DNA of 64,000 nt from positions 65,822,618-65,886,617 of the forward strand of contig CM049317.1 in the NCBI GenBank assembly GCA_026874595.1, in the 5' to 3' direction. Below, one piece after another: positions 46,614 to 59,120 of the stretch. A program made the translations under genes and the position numbers. The stretch comes from Sipunculus nudus (lineage: Eukaryota > Annelida > Sipuncula > Golfingiida > Sipunculidae). Numbering within the stretch: position 1 is the first letter of the stretch; each line of letters starts with the position of its first letter. The notes beneath the pieces are model-generated. The model was not told the DNA's origin and did no database searches. It saw only the letters and a program-made list of their open reading frames with translations.

Positions 46614-47889
46614 GTACTAAAAACACAAACACAGAATAAATTTTATCTGATAGAAAAATTGATCTAAATAATTTACTTAAGTTTGTGCTCACGATTTTAT
46701 TTCTTTCTATAAAAGCTCGCAAGATCAAACTTGTAACCTCATATATTCATTTCATAAAAAGAAAACAACATAATAAACGTTTAAGTTGTTAATTGAGATA
46801 GGATGCAACAATCTCGCTTTTCATTGGCGGATGCATATTTTCGTTAACATGGGACGCTGTTACTGGGTATACAATGGATGCATGGTAATATATAAATTTG
46901 TATGTGTGTGTGTGAATATAATCATGAACTACATGATTGCCATTTATTTAGAGAAGCAACGCGGATGGTAAAGGTTGATAGGGGTGGTTAAGGTAAAGCT
47001 TTGCCTCGATCACACGCAAATACATTTTTATAGGGGGGGGAGGCGGTGACATTACCCAGTAAAGTTCCATCATTTAATGACTTCCCGCTTCTGTAAAGAA
47101 AATTTAAGATGCTATCTTATACACATAGCTTTTTATAATATCTTTTATGTATGAATAAGAAGGTAGTTAACTGTAGATAAATATAATAACTTTGCACATA
47201 ATAAATGAATAACCGCTAAATGAGATATATACAAGGATATATATAATACATCTCACACGGGGGGGGGGGGGGCGGGGCTCCTCAAGCTCCATATAAAAAA
47301 ACTAAGGTTATTAGGATAAAAATATTTTTTTCTATGACGTATACATAAATTCTACCTCATGCATACACAATCAACCTTGTAGACCGAATCAATCTTCTTC
47401 TTATACAAGAAGATTGAAGAAACTCTACCAGAGGTGAGGTTGTCTCACATACATAAACAAACACACACACCCAAAGATATATATGTTTTCGAGAATACTG
47501 AGTAAGAGCCAAAGGAAAATGCGTTATGCTTGTGAAATAGATATGGGTATTATAATTCTTAATGTTAAGTTGTGCTTAATTTTCGCAAAACGCTATATAA
47601 TAAATATAAAATATCTTTACTACAAAATAGGAAGATCAATTATTCATCGAATCCAACTATGGGTAAAACCACCATTTCACCGTTATACCGATATCGATTT
47701 TAATCGTATTAAATCTGGCAACATTTCACAGCAACAGCTAATGGACGTATGAACGGTGTCCAAACAATATAACACGTCCCGTCCGAGAATATGAAAGCAT
47801 ATGTGCCACGTAATCCACGTGGGCCATGGGACATGCATATTTTAATGATCCATCTCTGTTTTCATGTGTATATCTGATATCTGATAATT
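46074..47889 (+). repeat. 1.8-kb direct duplication, left copy
   Basis: Starts ATTCCCACTCGCGGG and ends CTGATAATT; the same boundaries enclose 52549-54349. The copies align over their whole length with scattered substitutions and small indels, about 3-5% in the non-coding part by eye. It contains the C19 exon 46526-46613 and an 89-codon frame at 47483-47752. The left end has a 7-bp TATCTGA doubling that the right copy lacks. Confidence 0.85.
47483..47752 (+). CDS. Open frame kept in both duplicate copies, possible exon
   Basis: An 89-codon frame (MFSRILSKSQRKMRYACEID at the start, PPFHRYTDIDFNRIKSGNIS near the end) that is also open at 53950-54219. The two copies differ at only two bases in 270, one silent and one Ile to Phe, while the sequence beside them differs far more. 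The frame would end in phase 0 at GAC|GTATGA, matching the next acceptor at 55081. No good upstream acceptor was found and there is no recognised domain. Confidence 0.3.
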   Translation: MFSRILSKSQRKMRYACEIDMGIIILNVKLCLIFAKRYIINIKYLYYKIGRSIIHRIQLWVKPPFHRYTDIDFNRIKSGNISQQQLMDV

Positions 47890-48744
47890 CAATCAGTTGA
47901 ATTGTCTCAGTTAAGAGTAGAGATGGTAGACATGAAAAATGATATTAAAATGTGCTTTGATGAATTTGGCATGATGCGCTCTACCTTCGAAATTTCTGTG
48001 AGAGGTGTAAAGGATGATTTAGCAAAACATTCCAGTTTAATCAAAAATGTGAAGAGACGTGCAGAAGAAATGACAAATGAGGCTGTAACTGATCGTTTGA
48101 AGATTGGAAATGACATCAGATTGTCTTATGGAAGGCTCCGGTCTGCAGAAAATGACATCCAAGACTGTGCCCATAAGGCAGAATCCGCAATAACATCACT
48201 AAAATATTTGCGTGTAAAAATTGCGGAAATAGAATCACGCTTTTTCACACCAGAAAGCAGACCGTATGCGGATGCCTTTCAACATGGACGCCAGATATCA
48301 GGACGGCAGTCTGATACTAGATCGAGTGTGCAGCAGTCAAGCAGTCATTTGAATTCATCTGATACTGCACAGAATGGGATGGCAACTTCACGGGCACCTC
48401 TAAACAAGAATGACACTTACCACACACGCACGTATAACAATAGGAATACTGATACAATAGAAGGCTCATTCACTGGTGTCTCGATGAGACGGAGCGGAGA
48501 CCGAGACAGACATATAGTGGACTATTACGTCGGTAAAATAGAAAACTGTGTTTCATATGATGATTTGATATCTTACATCAAAAGGAGAAATGTAGAGTTG
48601 ATAGATTTGCGTATGTATCCTGGTAAAATCCCTGGATATGTCTGTGCCAAGGTCAGAGTTTGGGACACGTCTTGTGATCAGATAGAGTCTGGTACTTTTT
48701 GGCCAAAGTGTACCAGAAAATGGTACACTCGCCACCCTCATTAG
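47890..48744 (+). CDS. LINE ORF1 protein, 5'-truncated
   Basis: The frame is open from the insertion junction, with the first ATG at 47923 (a GTT/TTG-containing frame reads from the edge). The N-terminal part is heptad-like (LRVEMVDMKNDIKMCFDEF), suggesting a coiled coil for trimerisation. A serine-rich linker follows (about 48300-48400), then a folded C-terminal domain with YYVGKIENCVSYDDLISYI and IDLRMYPGKIPGYVCAKVRV, resembling the RRM-like/C-terminal domain of LINE ORF1 proteins that bind the RNA. It ends in a stop at 48742. Confidence 0.7.
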   Translation, partial: QSVELSQLRVEMVDMKNDIKMCFDEFGMMRSTFEISVRGVKDDLAKHSSLIKNVKRRAEEMTNEAVTDRLKIGNDIRLSYGRLRSAENDIQDCAHKAESAITSLKYLRVKIAEIESRFFTPESRPYADAFQHGRQISGRQSDTRSSVQQSSSHLNSSDTAQNGMATSRAPLNKNDTYHTRTYNNRNTDTIEGSFTGVSMRRSGDRDRHIVDYYVGKIENCVSYDDLISYIKRRNVELIDLRMYPGKIPGYVCAKVRVWDTSCDQIESGTFWPKCTRKWYTRHPH

Positions 48745-48874
48745 ATGGACAAGATTTGTTTTACATTGTTTCTTGCTGTGGTGGAAACTCGAGCTTTGGC
48801 CACTGTATATTTAACCAGATGTTCTATTGCAACTATACCAGACAATTCGGAGATACTTACTCTACTCTTTAGTA

Positions 48875-51800
48875 ATGGCTGAACCAAATAGTATCCAAAT
48901 AGTGTCGTATAATTGCAGGTGGTGTTATGTCCAGTAGCATGTACGTAGCTGAGCTGCTCGATGACCCCAAAACCTTTGTTCTTGGGTTAGCAGAACACTG
49001 GTTGTTTAAAGACAACTTACACTTTCTCGAAACTATCAATAACAATTTCAGCTGTCATGGTGTGGCTGACAGTAGCCTGGACCCTTTAGATCCATATAGA
49101 CGTGGTAAGGGTGGTGTGTGTCTGTTTTGGAGAAAGTCTCTTAAACATGCCGTGTCAATTATTCCAATAGATGAAGTGTACGATTTTGTTGTAGGTATTC
49201 GAGTTAACTGTGGTTCTTTCTCACTATGTATATTTCAGGTTTATTTACCAAGCACCAATAATAATTTAGGTACATATATGGAGAAAACTAAATTACTTTA
49301 TAACGAATCCTCTTCTATTTGTCATGTGATATTCATGGGAGATCTAAATTGTAATTAATGTCAGCTATCTTGTAGCAAGGGACGAGCAGGTATATTTAAA
49401 TCTTTTCTAAAAGACGTCAATATGATATCTATGATGATTCATCCAATGTGTGAAGGTCCATCTTATACTTATGACGCGGGTGTAAGCGGCAATCGAACCT
49501 TGATCGATCATATTCTGGTTGAACCACAAATAGAAAGTCAAATTTTAAAGTCTAGAATTTACGATGACCATGAACTTAACCATTCTGACCACCTTCCTGT
49601 GGCAGTTAATCTCAACATGTGTATTTGTGTTCCTCAACCCATGCCCTTTCAAACGGGATCCCTTCATTGGAAAAAAGTAACTCCCGTTCAAATAAAAAAT
49701 AGTTACACCTGTGTACTACAAGCTAACCTAAACAAGCTGTCCAGACCGGATAAAGCTCATTGTAACGAAGCTACTTTGGAAGATTATTATAAAAACTTAA
49801 CAAATTGTTTACATGTGAGTGCGAACTGCACTATACCGCCCCGAAAATTTAAAAAGTACCTTAAACCAAAATGGAAAACCTTAGCTAAACCTAAACATGA
49901 CGTGATGAGATTCGCACGAATAAAATGGTTGGAAGCTGGCAGACCGCGTGGCTGGGAGTGCAGTGAATATCGTTCGTGTAAACTAGCGAAATCTGAATTT
50001 AGACGTGCAATGAGGCATATTCATAAAGTTGTCGAGGAAGAGCTCTTTCAAGAGCTGCACGATAACTCAGAACTTGATATGAATAGATTTTGGACAATGG
50101 TTAAACAGAGAAGAAAGTTTAAACGTACACATATAGGGGGTATTTCTTTCTCTCCAGGTCATATTTCGTATAATCCACAAGATACTGCAGAAGGGTGGGC
50201 TGACTATTTCGAAAATATATATATACCCCTAAACAGCAAAATCATTTTGATGGGGTCTGTTATCACCATGTGGTCGAGCAAGTAGGCCACATGAAAAAGG
50301 TATCATTTAGTTGTAGCAACAAGCTCCAAGATGGCGCTGTAACACCACTAGAAGTGCGCAATGCGGTGAAGGCCCTTAAAAGGGGGAAATCCGGCGGTCT
50401 TGATCGTGTAACAAATGAGCACCTCATTTTTGGTTGGCGGATCATCTTTGTCACCTTTTCAATTTAATGTTGTACACGGAAGAAATTCCAGTTAGCTTGA
50501 AGCGCGGCCTTATTGTAACCATACCAAAAGGGAAAGGAAACAGTACAAAACCGGATGCACACAGAGGAATTTCGCTCCTGTCTGTTATTTATAAAGTTTT
50601 CGAAAAAAATATTACTTGAACGTTTCTTGAAATTTATAAAGGTGAATCAGATCCAGTTTCCCGACAGTCTACAATTTGCTTACCAAAAACAAATGTCCTC
50701 ATTACATGCTTCTTTTATAGTTCAAGAAGTTATTTCATATTTCAGAGAAAAGGGATCTAAAATATATCTGTGCTGCCTCGATAATCAGAGAGCTTTTGAT
50801 TCAGTATGGCACGATGGCCTTCTATATAAGATTTTCAATTTAGGAATTAAGGGTAAATTTTGGAGGCTTATTGTTTCTTCCTATACCAATGTTCAGAGCG
50901 CGGTTCAGGTGGATGGCTATATAAGTAGATGGTTCAATGTTAAACAGTCTGTACGGCAGGGTGGGGTCTTATCACCCTGGTGGTTTTTGGTGTACATAAA
51001 TGATCTCTTAGAAGAATTACGATATTCTAAATTTGGAGCCTGCATTGCCGATACTTATGTGGGTTCTCCAGTTCAGGCTGATGATGTTGCGCTACTCTCG
51101 CCCACTCTCCAGGGTCTTCAAAATATGATCAATATATGCTATGCTCACAGTTCAAAATGGCGTTTAAACTTCAACCCCAAAAAATCAGTTATTCTGACGT
51201 TCGGGGAGAGTGTTTTGACATTAAATAAATATTATTCAAAGCGAGAGTGGTATTTAGGACAGGACGTTATTCGACAGGCGAGGAGTCACGGGCATCTTGG
51301 TGTACATTTGCAGACTGACTTCACGCACAAAGAATCTGTTGCTAACGCGTGTCATAGGGGGAAAGGATCTTTTCTGTCATTGGCTGGTATCGGTGTTCGG
51401 CCAAAGGGATTAAACCCACTTTCGTGTATGTTGCTATACAAACAGATTGTAATTCCTGGTGCTTTATTTGGCTGTGAGCTATGGAATAATTTAAATAAGA
51501 CTGAACTCTTGATATTGGAAAGATTTCACAGGTTTTGTGTTAAGATTTCTCAGGACTTCAAGCCAACTGTTAGAACTAATATTGCTTTATCAATGGTAGG
51601 TATACCCTGTTTAGAATCTTTTATTGATAAAGCAAAGTTAATTTTTTTTGGTAACTTGTACAGATTAATCATTTCAAATCCTTGCAAGAAAATCGTGACA
51701 TACCGTTTCATTAACTTCTTGTTGAATAAAAGTCTTAAAATATACGGATTTACCGCCGACATGTATCGACTGTTAAACAAGTATGAACTGCTTGATACCA

Positions 51801-52375
51801 TTTATAACTGCTTAATCGGTCGTGAACCCTTTCCAGACAGGGACGAATGGAGATGTTAAGTAATTGAAAGTATCGTGAACTATGAGTATACCATGCATGA
51901 ATTTAGCGTTTCGCGAGATTTGACGTTATTTAATTTTTTCGAGGTTCACGGTGATCGCTTCTCGCCGTCTGCTCTGTGGGTAACATCAAGTCAGATACCT
52001 GGTTCATTGCCTAGGTTCAGGTACTTAGCGCAGATACTCGTGAATCTGGAAAATTTTAATGTGCAACATCAGCTCCTTTGTCATCGTTGCGGAAAATTAT
52101 ATTTCAATGCAGTAGTACATATAGTTGAATCCTGTACTGCTACAATTAACCAGAGAGAACATATGTGGAACTTTATTTGTGATAAATTACCCGTTCAGGT
52201 TGGGGCACAATTGGTTGCCCTGTCGGACATTGAACTCGTAAGAGCCTTGATAAAAGCGGAAATTGTATATGGATTAAATGAATCTTCCGAACTCGAACAC
52301 TATTCAGCCGCTTTACTAAATGAGGTCTCTCTTTTCTTTAAAGAGTCTAAGAAGATTCTTCATGAACTATATTGA
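48875..52375 (+). pseudogene. LINE ORF2: endonuclease and reverse transcriptase, broken
   Basis: Starts MAEPNSIQIVSYNCR, the usual endonuclease N-terminus. Endonuclease motifs: GLAEHW, FMGDLNCN and HSDHLPV. Reverse-transcriptase motifs: LDNQRAFDSVWH, VRQGGVLSPWWFLVYINDL and QADDVALLSP (F/Y-A-DD box with Gln in the first position), then LNFNPKKSVIL. The C-terminus has LCHRCGKLYF...HIVESC. Damage: frameshifts near 48920, 50275, 50440 and 50595; stops at 49356 and 51857. It is no longer able to make a full protein. Confidence 0.85.
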
Positions 52376-52548
52376 TCATTATCAAATAACATATTAATTG
52401 CCTGTATGCCATATAACATGAAATGTTTTTTCTATTTCACCTTTCTGATTATTGGTTTGTAATTTGGAATGCATTTGTATTACTTCTGTATTGACATTTT
52501 TGTATGTTGATCTTCGCTTTGTCGGAGGAAATAAAGGTTAACAACAAC

Positions 52549-54349
52549 ATTCCCACTCGCGGGTAGCAGGCAGACCTTCCGTGCGTGGGCGCTTCAGAGA
52601 TATGGCCGCTTACGTAACCATAATGTTATATCCGTGGAACGATGTTTCTAGTACGTAATCTGAACATGATATGATCAGGACAAAGAAGAGGCCCTATATA
52701 TATTGATATGTAATGGCCAAGCTGTGAAACCAATGCCCCTATGAAGCGGCATCGCCAGGTTCCGGCATTGACAGTATTTTTTGTTTGAGCAAAACAACTT
52801 TGTGTAATAGAGAATTCATATCAATAATTGTTTAGTAAAATATTGATATATGCCCCATTGCAAAAATGGAACCCCGTGAAACTATGAAAAATTGCCTGAG
52901 CGCGAAAATTGAGCCCCGTAAATATAAAGCCAACCACAGTGTCATAAGACAATATTTTTATTTTTTTATTTCTTTTTTTTTTAAGTTTATACGATCAGAA
53001 TAACGTTAGATGGCAGGACAATATTGGCCGATGATGAAAGGGTTGAGGAGCACGATCAGAGTCTACTAGAATCATTGATTACGCAGGTACTAAAAACACA
53101 AACACAGAATAAATTTTATCTGATAGCAAAATTTATCTAAATTACTTAAGTTTGTGCTCACGATTTTATTTCTTTATATAAAAGCTCGCAAGATCAAACT
53201 TGTAACCTCATATATTCATTTCATAAAAATACAACAACATAATAAACGTTTAAGTTGTTAATTGAGACAGGATGCAACAATCTCGCTTTTCATTGGCGGA
53301 TGCATATTTTCGATGATATGGGACGCTGTTACTGGGTTTACAATGGATGCATGGTAATATATAAATTTGTATGTGTGTGTGTGAATATAATCATAAACAA
53401 CATGAGTGCAAGTTATTTAGAGAAGTAACGGGGATGGTAAAGGTTGATAGGGGTGGTAAAGGGAAAGCTTTGCCTCAATCACACGCAAATACATTTTTAT
53501 AGAGGGGGGAGGGGGGAGGGAGGCGGTGACATTACCCAGTAAAGTTCCATCATTTAATGACTTCCCGCTTCTGTAAAGAAAATTTAAGATGCTATCTTAT
53601 ACACATAGCTTTTTATAATATTTTTATGTATGAATAAGAAGGTAATTAACTGTAGATAAATATAATAACTTTGCACATAATAAATGAATAACCGCTAAAT
53701 GAGATATATACAAGGATATATATAGTACAACTCACACAGGGGGGGGGGGCTCCTCAAGCTCCATATAAAAAAACTAAGGTTATTAGGATAAAAATATTTT
53801 TTTCTATGACGTATACACAAATTATACCTCATGCATACACAATCAACCTTGTAGACCGAATCAATCATCTTCTTATACAAGAATGAAGAAACTCTACCAG
53901 AGGTAAGGTTGTCTCACATACATAAACAAACACACACACCCATAGATATATGTTTTCAAGAATACTGAGTAAGAGCCAAAGGAAAATGCGTTATGCTTGT
54001 GAAATAGATATGGGTATTATATTTCTTAATGTTAAGTTGTGCTTAATTTTCGCAAAACGCTATATAATAAATATAAAATATCTTTACTACAAAATAGGAA
54101 GATCAATTATTCATCGAATCCAACTATGGGTAAAACCACCATTTCACCGTTATACCGATATCGATTTTAATCGTATTAAATCTGGCAACATTTCACAGCA
54201 ACAGCTAATGGACGTATGAACGGTGTCCAAACAATATAACACGTCCCGTCCGAGAATATGAAAGCATATGTGCCACGTAATCCACTTGGGCAATGCGACA
54301 TGCATATTTTAATGATCCATCTCTGTTTTCATGTGTATATCTGATAATT
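52549..54349 (+). repeat. 1.8-kb direct duplication, right copy
   Basis: Copy of 46074-47889. It includes a second copy of the C19 exon (52999-53086), differing by one silent base, with the same splice sites, and a second copy of the 89-codon frame (53950-54219). Because this exon starts in phase 2 and ends in phase 0, the two exon copies cannot both be used in one mRNA without shifting frame. Confidence 0.85.
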
Positions 54350-54463
54350 ATAACATATTTTTTAAAACAACTAATGAAAATTACAGATAACTGTATACCA
54401 GTAATTTTTTCAGTTATTGAAATTTTATATTAAGCCTATTGAAAAAAAAGTATATAACAAACT

Positions 54464-54466
<3 letters not shown>

Positions 54467-54527
<61 letters not shown>
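54467..54527. repeat. AT then GA microsatellite
   Basis: Alternating AT followed by about 17 GA units. Confidence 0.85.
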
Positions 54528-54530
<3 letters not shown>

Positions 54531-55080
54531 AAATCATGGATACGGACATGCCAATCCCCTTAAGGGAACGTTTCGTATCTTATGGTTTTAGGTTTTAAGT
54601 AAAGAAATATTATAAATGTCCCTCTTTTGTTTGAAAGGATTTGGCAAGAGAAGGCCAGGGAGTCCATATTGGCAGTGAACCCACACCTGTACATTCGGTA
54701 TATGTGTACATGATTCCGATACACATAACTTTGTTTTAACCGAAACAATTTATTTAAGTTGACACCTAAGTTATATGCTTGTAATAATTTAAACTAGCAC
54801 TATTTAAGGATTATGTATTTCTCTTTAATGTAACTCCGCGATGTAAAAATAAGTATATACACAATTTCTCGGGGTTTCTAACATATAGTATTATCCAGAG
54901 GTGTGTCAATTGTAAGCTTATTGTAACACCATGGCGTGCATGTCAGAGACCGGTCGATATGTTAAAGCTATGGTTATTGATATTACAGAATAGTAGACAT
55001 TATATAATGTGGGTGCTGAATTTTCACCCACGAAGGTAGAGATACATTAATTAATAAGTCGGTGTCATTTGCTTTTGAAG

Positions 55081-55283
55081 TCGACGGCGGCTGAAACACA
55101 GAACGTGGATGTGGAGAGCGAAACACAAGGGGAAGAACCGGTATGTTATACTTGTATAGTTTTTACGGGGCGACATACAAAACGGAACGAACTGTCTCAT
55201 ATAAGTGAATCTTGCTATGCTAGTGAAGCTGTTTTAACGCCGGACATGTGTTCGAATCCATGATCGACAAATATTGTCCTCGT

Positions 55284-55330
<47 letters not shown>

Positions 55331-55807
55331 GAGAGTATGCAATTGTTTTGAAAGATATGGCTTTTACATTCAATTTGCAAGTATAATCTTACATTTATGT
55401 CAGTAATGATTGATTTATTAATTTAGGTATGTGTTTCAGTGTACTGGAGGATAGTTGGAACCAGATGTTCATTTCTGTTGCCAGATAGACTATCTCTTAA
55501 GAAAAAAAAACTAGATAATAAAATTATGATAACATTTCCAATATATAACAATTACATAAAAAGTTAAGATTAATGTACATAATGTTAAATAATTAAAAAG
55601 GGATAGATTATGCTTTTCAGCTGTGTTTCGTCGTGTATAGAGTTCTGTGACCATTAGCAGATAGATAAGATTGCAACATGCATAGCTACCTGGGCTTTAA
55701 TGTTTTTCTATGCGTTAGAGTCGGAATTTTATAATTTACCTTTTCAGGAGCCAGTAGAAGGTTCCAGTGAGGTCCATTCGGACAGTGAACCACAATCTGA
55801 ACAACCA
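55081..55807 (+). CDS. Two acidic linker exons
   Basis: Exons 55081-55140 and 55748-55807, each exactly 60 nt and phase 0. Acceptors TTTTGAAG and CTTTTCAG; donors CCG|GTATGT and CCA|GTAGGT. They encode acidic, Ser/Glu-rich peptides (VESETQGEEP and SEVHSDSEPQSEQP). They probably form a disordered link between the C19-like and C48-like domains. Equal length and similar ending suggest duplication. Confidence 0.5.
55288..55327. repeat. AT microsatellite
   Basis: About 20 uninterrupted AT units. Confidence 0.9.
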
Positions 55808-55959
55808 GTAGGTATAAATCTACATAAAAATATATGAATATGAATTGCGGGGACGCTTCTCGTATTTCATTTCAACTTGTAAAAAATGGACATGGATGTC
55901 GCTGCGATAAAATTAAATTGATTATGATAATATTTTTATAACCTCAAAACCAATCAGCA

Positions 55960-56810
55960 ATCGCGAATTTGACCATGTGGCCCACACAAAATCCTGATAT
56001 AAATGAATAATGACAACCAACCTGTGACCTTGACCTTTGACCTTATGAAACCAAAACAAAAATGGTTCATAATTTATTGATTTGCCATGTATAAATCAAG
56101 CTTGTGAACAATATCTGTAATCCAAAGTGCTAACTCAAGTACAGATATGTGGACAGATGACCACTTTGAACTTGACCCATGACTTTGTGTGCCTTTGACC
56201 CTGGATCTACCATATAGGTCGCTTATAGGTACTAGACGAAAGGCTTTTAAGCAGATTTTTGGTTTAAAATGCATCAACAGTGAATGGGTCAAGTAAACGT
56301 GACATTTGAACTCATGACCAGAAAGTCTACAGGTTTCCTAGTGTGTCGGTCGGCCATATAAGTGCATAGTTTGAAACCAATGAGTCAATCGAAACTATAC
56401 ATATCATCCAAAACAAATATGTGGACAGATGGCCCCTGTGACATTGACCTTTAATATTGCGACGCACTATATATATCATAAACTTTTCCGATTGGCTGGC
56501 GCTCTTGTATTTGCAAGATGGGAAGTTTTAGCTAAGAATTTTGGCTTAAAATGCATACCCAATATCTCTAAATAAATGGTAAGTGTCCTTGAACATTGAC
56601 ATTTTTTTCATAAATGAGAAGAGTTCTTGAGTTACTTGGTAAAATACAAGTCAAGTTTGCAATCCACTTATCCATCCAAACTGGATTTATCATCAGGAAA
56701 TAAATTGATGGACATACAGAGAGACGAACAGGTGGACAGACAGACAGAAAACCAGACATATATACTAACAGACAGACAGAGGTTATTTCTATAGGGCTAC
56801 CTCTTACGCA
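55960..56810 (-). repeat. Degenerate dispersed repeat with TGACCT motifs
   Basis: Contains repeated blocks: TGTGACCTTGACCTTTGACC (56023), ATATGTGGACAGATG (56144 and 56421), TTTTGGYTTAAAATGCAT, and a terminal GACAGACAGACAG run (56735-56780). Such TGACCT-rich units are common interspersed repeats in bivalves. No coding part. The strand is uncertain. Confidence 0.45.
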
Positions 56811-57709
56811 AGCGCGGCCCAAATAATGCACAGGGTTTCAGGACACTTCGTTAAAACACACGTGCAAAATGATAGTATTGTTTTACTTACGCGCTTTTGC
56901 ATAAGTCTCAAAATAAAGCACAAAACTCTTAAACATTGAAATAATATAGATTGCGCCAACAGTGTTCAGGAACGGCCGGAACTAGTCATTATCAATAAAC
57001 ATACAAAGTTTCAGAATCTAAAATGAGATCACAGTCGAGAAAAATGACTCAACTGCTGTCATTCGATGTTATCAGCAACAGGGAACAAAATCATTATATC
57101 TTTTTTTATCTGGATTTTTTTCATATTTTTATCAAAAACACATGTCACGCTGTTCAGAAACACTAGTGCAGGATTAAAAAAACTTATTACATATTTAAGG
57201 TAACAAACTTATTGTCGTGTATTGGTTTACGGAAATTCTTTTCAACCACAAAGAAGTATGATCTTCTGCTGGGATACTGCTCAAACACGGTGACATACGA
57301 CATTGGCACAAGTTGAACTTGCTAGTGAGACAAACGAAAAGACGCTTATACTTTAGACGGCAGGATCATGCACCGAAATATCAGAAAAAAATGTGTACAT
57401 GATAATCAGAATAATAGCAACATTTGATTACGCGGGATATCTTCTTTTTCATAGCCGGTATTATTCATCACCAAATGCATAATACTTATTGAGTATCAAA
57501 TAAATCCCAAATCTGCCAATAGCCAGCTTTATTAGTGTGTATATGATTTATTACATCTGCTACCTCAAGCCTGGTTTTATTTGCCAAATTTTTAAGACAT
57601 GGACTACTAATAACTTTTGTTATAGTACATGTATATTCATTTTTTTATCATATGCCTTTTTTTAAATTTAATTAGCGTGCATTTATTATTTTCATGTATA
57701 CTTGTTCAG

Positions 57710-58907
57710 GTAATGCCGACCCCTGAAATGATCCTGAATCCACCACAGGAAGTGAAAGACTGGGTACGTTCACCAAGAATTATTCATAATTCCATTTCCT
57801 GAAATAGAAGTATAACCGTTTTATGACTTAGGAGTACATAGGTAAAATATTTTCATACCTGTCATTTAAGAGTCTTCATAAGGTGATATGTGCTTATATA
57901 TACCAATAATAAGGGGAAAAAATAGAGAAACACGACCAAAATTTAACTACAATGAAGCATAAGGCGTGTTAATTTTAAGCATTAGTATGCTGAAAAGCTG
58001 TACACTCACAAATTTATTTTTCTTCGATATCAGGGACGAACACTATTTGCGAGTGTCCAGCCCGACGAACATCAAGCTTGTGTTGTTAACGGTCAAGTGG
58101 TAAGAGGCATCGACATACATCGGCTGAACGTCTCACTGGACGGAGAAATGATTGGATATTTTAATGAGGCCCCCGGTTCGTTCAAACGAGGATGGTTGAA
58201 TGATGTTGTAAGTGTGGCATCAAATGTGTAAGCCTTCGCCACAATCAGGGTGGAGACGTGTCTTTCATAAGTCTACACACTTTGTCCACCCTTACCATTT
58301 ACCAACAGCATATACTCAGATAACATTTTTATCATGATATCATACTGTTACGGTCACGTGAGACGCTTGAACGCCAAATTAGTTAGCATTTTTATCAACA
58401 AGTAATGTCATCTAGGCGCTGACATATTTTTTCACCTCATTGTCCCTTTTTTAATAGTGTTAAAATACCAACAAAAGTTACTACCAGATAAATCTATGGT
58501 ACTCAATATTACACTGTCAATTATAACATCCTCAGTAATTTTAAGACAAGTATACGGGTAATTAATTGACATTAAATGTGGGACCATGTTGGCATTAAAT
58601 AAAATCAGTATTTATTAAAATAAAAAGAGTAATGTTTTGGCGTATGTCTATTTTTGCCTTGTATAGTATTCATTCCGTAAATTTTCTTTTTTTTTAGATC
58701 ATAAACAGTTTTTTGGACACATTAATGGAACAGGTAAACATTTCATTCAGTCTGTTTATAATTACATATGTATAAGTACCCGTCAACCAGTACACGGGTC
58801 TCTTGCCTCAGTCATTGAATTAATGCGTTGTCGCATGCAAATGATTGTAACAGTTAATGCTTGTGTATTTATCAAACATATTTAAACATATTTTTACATA
58901 CTATATA

Positions 58908-58959
<52 letters not shown>

Positions 58960-59089
58960 ACGAGTGTGTGTATGCCTAGGAATATCATAATTATAATTTC
59001 GTGAACAGTACAGTATTTATTTGTAACAGTAATTGTGTGTTTTGTAGAATATTTCTTCTTGAATAACGAACGTTCTTACTCAAACATAC

Positions 59090-59120
<31 letters not shown>

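Larger units (their letters stand above)
47890..52548 (+). mobile_element. LINE (non-LTR retrotransposon), 5'-truncated, inserted between 1.8-kb duplicates
   Basis: It begins inside ORF1 and ends in a short GGTTAACAACAAC tail before the right duplicate. It carries ORF1 (47890-48744) and ORF2 (48875-52375) with apurinic-type endonuclease, reverse transcriptase and a C-terminal zinc motif, in the order of jockey/CR1/I-group LINEs. ORF2 has several frameshifts and stops, so it is dead. The abrupt start within ORF1 is what target-primed reverse transcription leaves when it stops early. Confidence 0.85.
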
